Source: Myxococcales bacterium | GTDB taxonomy: Bacteria > Myxococcota_A > Polyangia > Haliangiales > Haliangiaceae | Length of the DNA stretch: 64,000 nt | Direction: 5' to 3' | Assembly (NCBI GenBank): GCA_947483555.1 | Contig: CANKMW010000007.1 | Coordinates: 1 to 64,000 of the forward strand | Shown here: in pieces, positions 9,317 to 20,100 of the stretch | Numbering within the stretch: position 1 is the first letter of the stretch | Layout: each line of letters begins with the position of its first letter | Program-made: the position numbers and the translations under genes | The notes under the pieces: model-generated | The model's database searches: none | What the model was told of the DNA's origin: nothing | Seen by the model: the letters and a program-made list of their open reading frames with translations, nothing else

Positions 9317-10852
9317 GTGGCCAGCAACCTGTACCACCTCCTCGTCGAGGGTCGCACCGTGTGGCTGGTGGTGGCATGGGCGCTGGTGCTGGCGCTGTCG
9401 CGGTTCGCGACCGCGGCGGCGCGGGCGCGCCTGCGGGTCCCGACGCTGCTGCTGTCGCTGCACGTCCTGACCGTCGTGATCGTCGCCGCCACCGACGGCG
9501 CCGGTTACGACGCCACCACCGCCGCGGTCGCCGCCCTCGCCTTCGAGCTGCTGGCGCTGGTTGGCCTGGCCCAGGTGCTGGTGTTCTGGATCGCCCTGCC
9601 GCGGGTCGGCGTCTCGGTGCCGCGCATCGTGGTCGACGTGGTCACGGCGATCGCGTCGCTGGTGGCGCTGATCGCGGTCAGCAAGCGGGCCGGTTTCCCG
9701 GTCACCGGCCTGATCACGACCAGCGCCGTGCTGACCGCGGTGCTCGGCTTCGCGATGCAGGACACGCTCGGCAATCTCATGGGCGGGCTGGCGTTGCAGA
9801 TGGACAGCTCGGTCAAGGTCGGCGACTGGATCGCGCTTGGTCCCGGCCAGCCGTCCGGACAGGTCACCGAGATCCGGTGGCGCTACACCGCGCTCGAGAC
9901 CCGGAGCTGGGAGACGATCCTGGTTCCCAACTCGATGCTGATGAAGGGCCAGGTGGTGGTGTTCGGCCGCCGCCAGGGCCAGCCCGAGCGGGTCCGGCGC
10001 CAGATCGACTTCCACGTCGACTTCCGCACCCCGCCGACCGACGTGCTCGCCGTCGTGCGTCGCGAAGTGACCCAGGACCCGGTGCCCAACATGGCCACCG
10101 AGCCGGCGCCGCAGGTGCTGTTCCTGAGCGTCAGCGACAGCTACGCGGTCTACTGCGTCCGCTACTGGCTCGAGGACCTCGCCATCGACGATCCCACCGA
10201 CAGCGAGGTGCGGGTCCGGGTCTACTTCGCCCTCTTGCGCGCCGGCCTCAGCCTGTCGATCCCGGCCCAGACCCTGTTCGTCACCGCCGACACCGACGAA
10301 CGCCGCGACCGCAAGCAGCGCGAGGAACACGCCCGCCGGCTGGCCGCGCTGGCGCGGGTCGATCTGCTCGAATCGCTCGGGCCCGAGGAGCGGGCCGGGC
10401 TGGCCGACCAGCTCCGCCACACGCCGTTCGCGCGCGGCGAGGCGGTGACGCACGAAGGCGACCACGACGAAGGGCTCTACATCCTGGTCCGCGGCGATGC
10501 CGGGGTTCGCATCGGCCGCGGCGACGCCGCGCGGGACGTCGCGCGGCTCAGCGCCGGCCAGTTCTTCGGCGAGATGTCGCTGATGACCGGCGAGCCGCGC
10601 TCCGCGACCATCGTCGCGCTCACCGATCTCGACTGCTACCTGCTCGACAAGCAGGCCTTCCGCGAGCTGCTCCGCGCCCGGCCGGCGCTCGCCGATCGGG
10701 TCGCCGAGATCCTCGCCGCTCGCCGCGAGGCGCTGGCCTCGGCCCGCGACCAGGTCGACGAGGCGCGCTCGCGGCGCCTGGAGACCGCGAAGCAGGATCT
10801 GCTCGGCCGCATCCGCAGCTTCTTCTCGCTCGATGACAAGAGCGGGCGCTGA
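9317..10852 (+). CDS. MscS-type mechanosensitive channel with C-terminal cyclic-nucleotide-binding domain
   Basis: 511 residues from GTG. Four hydrophobic segments in the first ~145 residues lead into the MscS core: TSAVLTAVLGFAMQDTLGNLMGGL is the pore helix and following loop, then the beta domain with VGDWI and LVPNSMLMKGQ. Residues about 350-480 form a cNMP-binding domain (GLYILVRGDAGVRIG, FFGEMSLMTGEPRSATIVAL), followed by a charged helix. The predicted role is osmotic-shock release gated or modulated by a cyclic nucleotide. Comparable MscS-CNBD fusions are known (bCNG-like channels). No cyclase lies nearby. Confidence 0.93.
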   Translation: MASNLYHLLVEGRTVWLVVAWALVLALSRFATAAARARLRVPTLLLSLHVLTVVIVAATDGAGYDATTAAVAALAFELLALVGLAQVLVFWIALPRVGVSVPRIVVDVVTAIASLVALIAVSKRAGFPVTGLITTSAVLTAVLGFAMQDTLGNLMGGLALQMDSSVKVGDWIALGPGQPSGQVTEIRWRYTALETRSWETILVPNSMLMKGQVVVFGRRQGQPERVRRQIDFHVDFRTPPTDVLAVVRREVTQDPVPNMATEPAPQVLFLSVSDSYAVYCVRYWLEDLAIDDPTDSEVRVRVYFALLRAGLSLSIPAQTLFVTADTDERRDRKQREEHARRLAALARVDLLESLGPEERAGLADQLRHTPFARGEAVTHEGDHDEGLYILVRGDAGVRIGRGDAARDVARLSAGQFFGEMSLMTGEPRSATIVALTDLDCYLLDKQAFRELLRARPALADRVAEILAARREALASARDQVDEARSRRLETAKQDLLGRIRSFFSLDDKSGR

Positions 10853-10896
10853 CGCCAGCGCGCAGATCCGGATCGGTACCCGGTTCCGGAATCGGA

Positions 10897-11937
10897 TCAG
10901 ATCTTCATCCGCAGCCCGAACGCGAGACTCGCACCGTCGACCGGAACCACCGTCGCCTGCAGGAAGGTCTTCAGGCGCCACAGGTTGAGCTCGAGCCCGG
11001 CGAGCAGGTGGTAGGCCAGCGGGGACGGGCTCTTTTCGCCGCTGGCAGTGATGACCGCCGAGCCCATGTCGACCGAGGTGCCGTCGGAGGGCCGGATCGC
11101 GGTCAGCCGGCCATCGAGTGATGCCTGGGCCCGCGCCCGGCCGACCTGGACGTCGACGCCGCCGCCGAAATAGATGCCGGCGAAGTACAGGACCCGCGCG
11201 CTGGTCGTGATCTCGATCGGGATCGTCATCGAGTTCGAGGACAGCTCGAAGGCGCCGGTGGCCGCCGCGGTCACCGTGGTCGAAGCGCCATTGTCGCCGT
11301 CGACGGCGAACTCGCGCGTGATCACGTCGTCGATGCCAAACGCCCACCGCGACCACTCGAAGCCGGCGGTGAGGTGGAGGCCGCTCCACAGGAACAGCAA
11401 CGTGCTGGCCCCCGGCGCCGGGTAGAGCAGGTGGTACTGGCCGTGCAGCCCGACGTTGGTGATCGAGCCGCTGAGCTGGTCGAGCTTGCCGCGGCGGTGG
11501 AAGCCGTTGCCGTAGATCACGATCTTGTCGTGGCCCCAGCGCGACAGGCTGAGGCCGCCCATCAGCGAGACGTTGGGCGCCACGCCGCCGGCCGGATCCT
11601 GGCCCTCCTCGAGGCCGTCGACCGCGGCGGCGAGGTTGGCGGTGGCGCCGATCTCGAGGCCGCGGAACAGCGGCGCGTAGTCGACCCCGACGCCGCGGTT
11701 GGCGAACGAGGTCGCGTTGGCGAACGCGCGCAGGAAGCCATCGACGTTGGCGGTGTCGTAGGCGTCGGCGATCTCCTCCTCGACCCGGCGTTCGAGCTCG
11801 GCGGTGTCGATGCCGAGCTCGGTGGCCAGCTGCTGGCCGTCCGGGTTGAGGGTGATCGTGACGTCGCCGTCGGCGCGCGCCGCGGTGGGCGCGAGGGCGA
11901 GCACGGCGAAGGCGGACAGGACGAAGCGACGCACCAT
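10897..11937 (-). CDS. Secreted, probably outer-membrane or periplasmic protein of unknown function
   Basis: 346 residues when started at ATG 11937, which gives a signal peptide (MVRRFVLSAFAVLALAPTAARA). The C-terminal half alternates hydrophobic and polar residues, as in beta-strand-rich outer-membrane proteins, and ends SLAFGLRMKI, compatible with a terminal beta-strand. No family is recognised. The segment TELGIDTAELERRVEEEIADAY near the N-terminus is helical. Convergent with the MscS gene (44-bp gap). Confidence 0.65.
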   Translation of the reverse strand: MVRRFVLSAFAVLALAPTAARADGDVTITLNPDGQQLATELGIDTAELERRVEEEIADAYDTANVDGFLRAFANATSFANRGVGVDYAPLFRGLEIGATANLAAAVDGLEEGQDPAGGVAPNVSLMGGLSLSRWGHDKIVIYGNGFHRRGKLDQLSGSITNVGLHGQYHLLYPAPGASTLLFLWSGLHLTAGFEWSRWAFGIDDVITREFAVDGDNGASTTVTAAATGAFELSSNSMTIPIEITTSARVLYFAGIYFGGGVDVQVGRARAQASLDGRLTAIRPSDGTSVDMGSAVITASGEKSPSPLAYHLLAGLELNLWRLKTFLQATVVPVDGASLAFGLRMKI

Positions 11938-12056
11938 GCCGCCAGCGTACGCGATCGGCACCGCCGCGGGTGGCGAGCGGCCCCCGCCCCGCCGCGTGCC
12001 GACCGTTGCCGCGTTCTTCACGAGCGCGCGCGACGGCGGTCACTACGCTGGGCACC

Positions 12057-12611
12057 ATGAACCATCGCTGGCTCGCATCCGTGATCGCCGCCCTGGCCCT
12101 GCTCGCCGGCGCCTGCGGCCCGTCCGCCGGGCAGGTGCGCGCCGCGCGCGCTGCGCGCTACCGCGCCGATGGCGACCAGCTGTTCAGGGCGGTCGTCGAC
12201 GCCGTCCGCACCCGCCACGAGGTCGTGAGCGCCGATGCCAGGGCCGGCGTCATCCGCACCAAGGACCGCTGGTACGAGCAGGACGGCACGTTCGAGGACA
12301 AGAAGGCCAACGCGCAGGGCGTCATCGTCGAGGACGGCAGCCTGGTGATGCACTACGACGTCGCGGTCGTGCTGGCCAGCCCCGGCGAGTACCAGGTCGT
12401 GGTCACCCCGGTGGTGGCCCAGATCCGCAACGGCTACGCGTCGCCGTTCAAGATCGCGCCCGACGACCTGGCGATGCCGGGCTGGGTCCACGGCAAGACC
12501 GACCTGCTGGTCCTCGCGATCCATGACGCGCTCGAGCGGTTCCAGTTCGCGCCGCCCGGCGCCCAGGTCTCACAGGTGAGCGTCGATCGAACCGGCGAGG
12601 TGGCTCGATAG
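12057..12611 (+). CDS. Small lipoprotein of unknown function
   Basis: 184 residues. ATG 12057 gives a signal with lipobox LAGAC (about C20). The rest is one soluble alpha/beta domain with no cysteine cluster and no recognised motif. Its last 42 bp overlap the 3' end of the convergent gene 12570-13244. Function unknown. Confidence 0.7.
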   Translation: MNHRWLASVIAALALLAGACGPSAGQVRAARAARYRADGDQLFRAVVDAVRTRHEVVSADARAGVIRTKDRWYEQDGTFEDKKANAQGVIVEDGSLVMHYDVAVVLASPGEYQVVVTPVVAQIRNGYASPFKIAPDDLAMPGWVHGKTDLLVLAIHDALERFQFAPPGAQVSQVSVDRTGEVAR

Positions 12612-13244
12612 CGTCACGGTGAGGACCCCGGTCGGCGAGCCCTCCTGGAGGCGGCGCACGTCGTTCATCGACAGCTCGAGCGAGCCGCGCGCGCTCACCA
12701 CCAGCGAGCCGGCGCTCAGGTAGGCGCTCTTCAGCTGGTCCTTCACGGCCGGGTCGGGGCCGAGCTCGAGCGGCAGCGGCGTGGTCTTGTTGAACTCGAA
12801 CAGCGTCGCCGGTCCGCTGGTCGCGCTCGAGGTCAGTGCGATGAGCTGCTCGCGGGTCATGCGCTCGGCGCCGGCGGCGAACGACGCGCTGTCGATCGTG
12901 ATCGACAGCGACAGGTCGAGCTCGTCGGGATCGCACTTGTCGTTGCCGGCGCCGCACTCGTCGATGGTGTCGGTGCGCATCTTCGCCAGGCTGATGAGAT
13001 CGCCGTCCCAGGTCACGTCGATCTGGCACGACGCGGTCTCGCCGGCACCGCGCGGGGTCTTGGTCCACCGCGTGACGCCGTTCTCGTCGGTTCGCATGCC
13101 GGAGCCGGAGCACTCGCCGGCGATATCCATCTCCAGGTCGATGGTCGCGCTGGCGTCATCGCTGAAGGTGACGGTGGTGGTGAGCAGGTCGTCGAGACAG
13201 GCACCGAGGAACAGGACGGGAACGATGGCAAGGGCACGTTTCAT
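12570..13244 (-). CDS. Lipoprotein of unknown function
   Basis: 224 residues. The start is well supported: AGGAGG lies just upstream of ATG 13244, one of the few strong ribosome binding sites in the window. The signal MKRALAIVPVLFLGAC has a lipobox at C16. The mature part is acidic with two Cys pairs (ECSGSGM and DECGAGNDKCD), suggesting disulfides outside the cytoplasm. No family recognised. The 3' end overlaps the convergent lipoprotein gene by 42 bp. Confidence 0.75.
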   Translation of the reverse strand: MKRALAIVPVLFLGACLDDLLTTTVTFSDDASATIDLEMDIAGECSGSGMRTDENGVTRWTKTPRGAGETASCQIDVTWDGDLISLAKMRTDTIDECGAGNDKCDPDELDLSLSITIDSASFAAGAERMTREQLIALTSSATSGPATLFEFNKTTPLPLELGPDPAVKDQLKSAYLSAGSLVVSARGSLELSMNDVRRLQEGSPTGVLTVTLSSHLAGSIDAHL

Positions 13245-13378
13245 ATGGGCAATCCTCCTGCTCCTCCCTTGAGCAACCGGCGGGCCATCGCAAGTGGGCG
13301 ACACCACGCCGCGCGCTCGGCGCGGTCCCATGGGACGCGAGGCCGGCACCAGGCCGCGTCACGGCTGCGCGCGACCGG

Positions 13379-14809
<1,431 letters not shown>

Positions 14810-14827
14810 TCCGAGACTATAGCCGCG

Positions 14828-15421
14828 CTACGCGCCGCTGAGGCCGAGGCGGCGCCAGATCACCGCGGCCTGCGAGCGCACGCGCGGGACCTCGTCGCCG
14901 AGCAGCGGCTCGAGCGCCGGCGCGATCTCGGCCGACCGGGCGGCGTAGACCGCGTCGTGGTTCGGGCCCCAGCCGCGGTTGAGCGCCACCAGCGTCGACA
15001 TCCGGACCTTCGCGCTGGCGTCGCCGAGTCCGCGGACGATCGCGTCGAGCGGCGTCAGGGCGCGCAGCTCGGGCGTCGCCGTGCTGGCCTCGATGGCGTA
15101 CGACCTCATCGCTTCGCGCTCGTCGGTCATCGCGGCCAGCAGTCGCGGCGCGACCTGCGGTGCCGGCAGGTCGCGCAGCGCCTGGCGGGCGTCGGATGCC
15201 GCGCCGCGCGTCACCCCGGCGGCCTGGCGGATCAGCTGATCGATCGGGGCATCGCCTCCGACCGACGATGCCGACACGGCGGGCTTCGCGCGCTTCGCAG
15301 GCTTGATAGCCTTCGCGGGCTTCGCAGGCTTGATAGCCTTCGCGGGCTTCGCAGGCTTGATAGCCTTGGCAGGCTTCGCGGGCTTGGCGGGCTTCGCAGG
15401 CTTGGCGGGCTTCGCAGGCAT
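14828..15421 (-). CDS. HEAT-repeat protein with N-terminal Lys/Pro/Ala tail
   Basis: 197 residues. The first ~48 residues are almost only K, P, A and I in PAK/PAKAIK repeats, encoded by a 27-bp DNA repeat. This resembles histone-H1-like basic tails that bind DNA or other polyanions. Residues about 60-197 look like HEAT repeats: helical pairs with DEREAMRSYAIEA, DASAKVRMSTLVAL and DEVPRVRSQAAVIW. A scaffold or nucleic-acid-associated role is possible but not shown. Starts 18 bp from the sigma54 activator gene on the same strand. Confidence 0.7.
   Translation of the reverse strand: MPAKPAKPAKPAKPAKPAKAIKPAKPAKAIKPAKPAKAIKPAKRAKPAVSASSVGGDAPIDQLIRQAAGVTRGAASDARQALRDLPAPQVAPRLLAAMTDEREAMRSYAIEASTATPELRALTPLDAIVRGLGDASAKVRMSTLVALNRGWGPNHDAVYAARSAEIAPALEPLLGDEVPRVRSQAAVIWRRLGLSGA
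15300..15366. repeat. 27-bp tandem repeat inside the HEAT-protein gene
   Basis: GCTTGATAGC recurs at 15301, 15328 and 15355, giving a 27-bp period over about 2.5 units. It encodes the PAKAIKPAK repeats of the basic tail. Shorter degenerate 9-bp PAK units continue to 15420. Length variation here would change tail length by multiples of nine residues without a frameshift. Confidence 0.85.
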
Positions 15422-15465
15422 CTGGGATCAACGATACAACGCGTCGGCACCCTGGTCCGAGCGAC

Positions 15466-15888
15466 TCACCCCGGCTTCGGTGGCCCCAGCCCCAGCCGCC
15501 GATGCTCGGCCAGCGTGCAGCGATCTTGCACCACGACCTTGCCGCGGGCGCGCAGTCGCTCCGCGACCTGGTCGTTGACGATGCCGAGCTGGAACCAGAT
15601 CACGCGCGCCGGGCACGCTGCCAGCTCGTCCTGGTGCGCGGGCAGGAGCTCGGCCCGCCGGAACACGTCGACCAGATCGTAGGGCTCGTCGATCTCGCCG
15701 AGCGACGCCCGCACCGGCTCGCCGAACAGCACGGCGCCGGACAGCACCGGATTGACGCCGAGCACGCGGTAGCCGTGGGCGTGCAGGTAGGCGGGTACGT
15801 AGCTCGCCGGCCGCGAAGGCTGGTCGTGGATCCCGAGCACCGCCACCGTCGGGCTGGTGGCCAGGATGTCGCGCAGCGTGGCGTCCAT
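15466..15888 (-). CDS. CoA-binding domain protein (YccU-like)
   Basis: 140 residues, a single Rossmann-fold CoA_binding domain: TVAVLGIHDQPSRPASYVPAYLHAHGYRVLGVNP near the N-terminus, FRRAELLP and WFQLGIVNDQVAERLRARGKVVVQDRC towards the end. Size and motifs fit the small stand-alone members of the family (about 135-145 residues), whose exact function is unknown. It is divergent from the lipoprotein at 15909 with only 20 bp between the starts. Confidence 0.9.
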   Translation of the reverse strand: MDATLRDILATSPTVAVLGIHDQPSRPASYVPAYLHAHGYRVLGVNPVLSGAVLFGEPVRASLGEIDEPYDLVDVFRRAELLPAHQDELAACPARVIWFQLGIVNDQVAERLRARGKVVVQDRCTLAEHRRLGLGPPKPG

Positions 15889-15908
15889 CGCCGCGGTATA
15901 CCCTGCGA

Positions 15909-17087
15909 ATGCACCACCCGCCGGCCAGCGCGATCGCCGCCGCGGCGATGACGGTGGTCGCCGCGTGCGGTGATGGGCGACCCGGCGAGGGCGAGCTCTT
16001 GCGCGCGCTTGGCGACGACGTCGACCTCGTCGTGGTCGCGGCGCCGCGGCACGCCGCCGGCACCTGGATCGAGCGGGCCGCCATGATGCTCGCCCCCGGG
16101 GTTCCGGCGTGCGTGCAGGAGCGCGCGCGCACCGCCGACACCGTCGCCGTCACCTGGTCCCAGGGTGACGGTTCCGGCACCGACACCGCCGACCGTGACG
16201 GCCGCTGGTCGCTGGTGATGATCGGCGCTGCGGCGACCGCGGCCGGCTGCGACCCGCTCGAACGCGGCAGCCGGCTGGCCTGGTACGGCCCCGATCCGCG
16301 CGCCGGCGGGCGCCGCTTCTTCGCCAGCGAGGAGCGCAAGCGCCGCTGGCGCGCCCTCGGCGACGCCCCGGTGCGGGCGATCGGCGACGCCGTGGTCCAG
16401 CACGGGATCGCCGTCCACGCCGCCGGCACCCTCGATGCGGGCGACGGCGTCGCGGCCAACCTCACGCTGCGCTTCGACGAACGGGCCGCCGCCCAGGGTG
16501 CCACCGAGCTGTTCACGCGCTGGGTGCGCGAGCTCGACCGCGACCGCCTCGGCGGTGCCTGGCCGGCCGTCGACTGGGCGGTGGCCAACGATGCCCGCGA
16601 TCCGCGCCGCGCCACGGTCAAGGCCCGGCTCCGGGTCCCGGGCGCCGCCGGCGAGGAGGCGATGATCTTCGCGACCGCGGCCCTGATCGCCGGCGACCTC
16701 GGCTCGCCCGGTGCGCCGTGCTCGTCGATCGCCGGGCCGTGGCAGGACCAGGTGAGCTGCGCCGGCAACGGCCGCTACACCGTCGCCGCGGCGATGCGCG
16801 ATCAGCTGCTGGCCGACCCGGCGCTGCTGATCCGCGATGCGCGCGTGGTCCCGGCGATCAAGAACGGCAGCGCGGCCGGCTTCAAGCTGTACGCGATCCG
16901 GCCCTCGAGCCTGCTGGTGTCGCTCGGCTTCGCGAATGGCGATCGGGTGCATACGATCGCGGGGATCGCCGTGAGCTCGCCGGACCGGGCACGGGACGTC
17001 ATCCCCGCGGTGCGGGGCGCGAACCGGTTCGCCGTCGAGCTCGAGCGCCGCGGCCGCGACGTGGTGCTGCGCTTCGAGGTCCGCTGA
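15909..17087 (+). CDS. Lipoprotein with GspC-like C-terminal domain
   Basis: 392 residues. A signal ends in VVAAC (about C20). Residues ~30-290 are not recognised. The last ~90 residues (ARVVPAIKNGSAAGFKLYAIRP, then LGFANGDRVHTIAGI) closely resemble the PDZ-like C-terminal domain of type II secretion protein GspC, which interacts with the secretin or substrates. There is no GspC membrane anchor or homology region, and no gsp genes flank it, so it is probably a lipoprotein that has borrowed this domain rather than a GspC subunit. Confidence 0.72.
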   Translation: MHHPPASAIAAAAMTVVAACGDGRPGEGELLRALGDDVDLVVVAAPRHAAGTWIERAAMMLAPGVPACVQERARTADTVAVTWSQGDGSGTDTADRDGRWSLVMIGAAATAAGCDPLERGSRLAWYGPDPRAGGRRFFASEERKRRWRALGDAPVRAIGDAVVQHGIAVHAAGTLDAGDGVAANLTLRFDERAAAQGATELFTRWVRELDRDRLGGAWPAVDWAVANDARDPRRATVKARLRVPGAAGEEAMIFATAALIAGDLGSPGAPCSSIAGPWQDQVSCAGNGRYTVAAAMRDQLLADPALLIRDARVVPAIKNGSAAGFKLYAIRPSSLLVSLGFANGDRVHTIAGIAVSSPDRARDVIPAVRGANRFAVELERRGRDVVLRFEVR

Positions 17088-17170
17088 CGTACCGGTTCTG
17101 GTCTCCGGTTCGTCGCCGGCGCGGTCACGGACGCTCGGCCGAGCTGATCTCGGGGTAGCATCGCGCTCCG

Positions 17171-20100
17171 ATGTCCGAACGCGGTCGCCGCCGCACGCTG
17201 CCGCCGCCCGTGACGCCGCCGTTCCCGCGCGCGGTGGCGACCTGGGTCGGGCGCACCGCCGAGCTGGCCCGCGGCGCGCAGCACATGGACAGCGAGACCT
17301 TGCACCTGGTCTATGGCGTCGGCGGCGTGGGCAAGAGCGAGCTGGTCTACAAGCTGGTCGAGGAAGCCCTGCGCCAGCCCCGCTGGGCCGATGCCACCGC
17401 GGTGGTGCTGGTGGCGCGACCGAACACCGGCGCCGCCCACCTCGCCGCCGCGCTCAAGTCACAGCTCGGCGCCCGCCGGCGACGCATCACGTTCTCGGCC
17501 ACCGGTGGCTCGGCCCAGGACGACCTCGCCGACATCGCGCAGGCGCTCGAGGCGCAGCCGTACCTGATCTTCCTCGACGATCTGCATCACCTCGACCCCC
17601 GCGAGGCCGCCGATGTCCTCGGCTACCTGTCGCGCCACGTGCGCGCCAGCCGCGTGATCGCCGCGTCACGCGTCGAGCTGACGCTGCCGCCCGACGCGCC
17701 GCCGCCGGTCGTCCATCGCCTCGGCCCGCTCGATGCCAGCGCGACCGCCGCCCTGGTGCGCCAGGTGGCGGCCCGACTCGGCGTCGCGGCGCCTGACGCG
17801 GCCCAGGTCTTCCGGCGCTCGGGCGGCAGCCCGTTCTACGTGCTCCGCGAGCTGGCCGGCGACGCCGGCAAGGACGGCGGCCTCGACGACACCGTGCGCG
17901 CGCTGTCCGACGACGCCCGCCGCCTGCTGCTGGTGCTGGCCTCGAGCCGCGGCCGGCTGTCGGCGGGCGACGCCCAGACCCTCGGTGGCCCGGCCGGCGC
18001 CGACGTGCTGCGCGAGCTGACCCGCCAGCTGCTGGTCGACACCAGCCGTGGCACCGCGATGGTCCACGACCTGGTCCGCGACGCCAGCTTCCGCGGCGCC
18101 AGCCGCCGCGACCGCGCCGCCGCCCACCGCCAGCTCGCCGAGCTGCACCTGTCACATGCCGGCGACGGCACCCGATCGGCCGGTCCCGCCGACGCGGCGT
18201 GGCTGGTCGAGGCCATCCACCATCTGATCGCGGCCGGTGACGTCGACGAGGCGTGGGATCGCTGCGGCCGCCACTACCGCGCCATCGCCTCGGCCGGCCT
18301 CGATCATCTCATGCTCGACGATCTGCGCACGCTCGCCAACGCCGTCGACGACGCGCGCGACGCGGTGGGGCTGATGCAGGTCCGCATCCTGGTCCGGCGT
18401 TCGCTGATCGCCCAGGCCGCCGACGTGCTGGGCCGGCTGTCGCCGTCGTCACGCGGCTCGCTGCGGGCGCTGCGCCTGTCCGGCGAGGTGGCGCAACGCC
18501 GCGGCCGCCTCTCGGAGGCCGAGGCGATCTACCGCCAGGCCCGGGCGCTGGCCGGGTCGCCGGTCGAGCAGTTCCAGGTCGCGCTCGAGGAGGCCGACGT
18601 CTCGGCCCTGCGCGGCCACGGCGAGCAAGCGCGCGCCGTCCTCGACCAGGCGCTCCGCGATCACACCGAGATCTCGGCGCGCGAACGGGCCCGCTGGGGC
18701 TGGTCGGTCGCGCTGTCGTACCTGATCGAGGAGCGCTTCGCCGACTCCGCGCTGGCGGTCGACGACGCCCTGGCGGCGATCCACGGCGCCGGTCTCGAGG
18801 ACCTCGAGGTCATCCTGGTGATGCTCGCGGTGCTGGCGCGCGCCGAGTGCGACGATCTCGCCGGCGCCGAGATGCTGCTCGAGAAGGTCGAACGCGCCGC
18901 CGCCGGGGGAGCGCTGCGCGAGCACGTCGGCTCGCTGTACGCCGGCGTGGTCGGCCAGGCCGCCGGCGACCTGGCCACGGCGTTGCGCCAGCTCGAGCGT
19001 GCGTACGCGTACCTCACCGATCACGGCGATCAGGTGATGGCGTCGATCGCCGGCTACTACCTGGCCCGCGTGTTCGCGGCGCTCGGCGACATCCCGGCCG
19101 CGATCGACATGGCCGGCCGCATGAGCCGCATGGCGCAGGCCGCCGAGCTCGACACCCTGGCCGCGCACGGCCGCGCCACCCAGGCCGAGGCGCTGCTGAT
19201 CGCCGGCCGCCCCACCGAGGCCCGGGCCCAGGCCGAGGCCGCCCTGGCGGGACCCTGGGTCGGCCCCCAGTGCTGGCGGATCGCCAACTCGACCTTGTCC
19301 CGGCTCGCGGTGCTCGACGGCGATCTCGGCCAGGCCCGTCGCTACCTCGACGCCGCCGAGCGCGGCGCCAGCGGCCGCAGCGAAGCCAGCAGCACCGAGG
19401 CCGGGCTCGAGGCGACGGCCCGGCGGGCGGCGATCGACCTCGAGCGCGCCGGCATGGAGCTGCACGGTGGCGACACCCGCGTCGCGCTGTCCGCCGCCGG
19501 CCGCGCGCTCGAACACTACCGCCGCGGCGGCCGTCTCGGCATGTACGCGCGGGCGCTGGTGGCGCGGGCCGCCGCGCTGGTCGCCGCCTCCGACGACGCC
19601 GGCCTGATCGAGGCCGACGCGCTCACCGCCGAGGCCGACGGGGTCGCCACCGCCACCGGCCACGTCCGCGTGCGGGCGCGCTGCGCGCTCTTGCGGGCCG
19701 CCATCCGCGTCCGACGCGGCGATGCCGGCGGCGGCCGCGGCGAGTTGCTGGCCGCCGTCCACGCCGGCGTCGCCGCGCTCGATCACGGCGAGGGCCGCAG
19801 CGTGCGCGCCGCGCTCGGCGAGGTGGCCATGACGCCGGGGCAGCGTGGCCTGCTGGCCGCGCTCGGGCTGGCGCCCGGCGCGCGCCACAAGGTCAGCACC
19901 CGCGGCGGGGTCCAGATCGTGGACGACGCCTCGCTGGAGACCGCGCGCGCCGCCCACTTCCTGGTCGTCGAGCCGGTGCGCGCGGTGATCACCTGCAACG
20001 CCGGCGGCACCACCCGGGTCGACCGCGGCCGGCCGCTGGCGTGCGAGCTGCTCGCCGCGATGGTCGACGCCGACGGAGCGGTGATCTCGGCCGAGCAACT

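Noticed and set aside
10859..10896. Palindromic ATCCGGAT/TTCCGGAA sequence between converging genes as a terminator
   Set aside because: The palindromes are short and interrupted, without a clear stem-loop or T-run.
8543..12058. 1171-residue minus-strand open frame opposite the SRAP and MscS genes
   Set aside because: It covers the complements of two clearly recognisable genes and has shadow-type composition.
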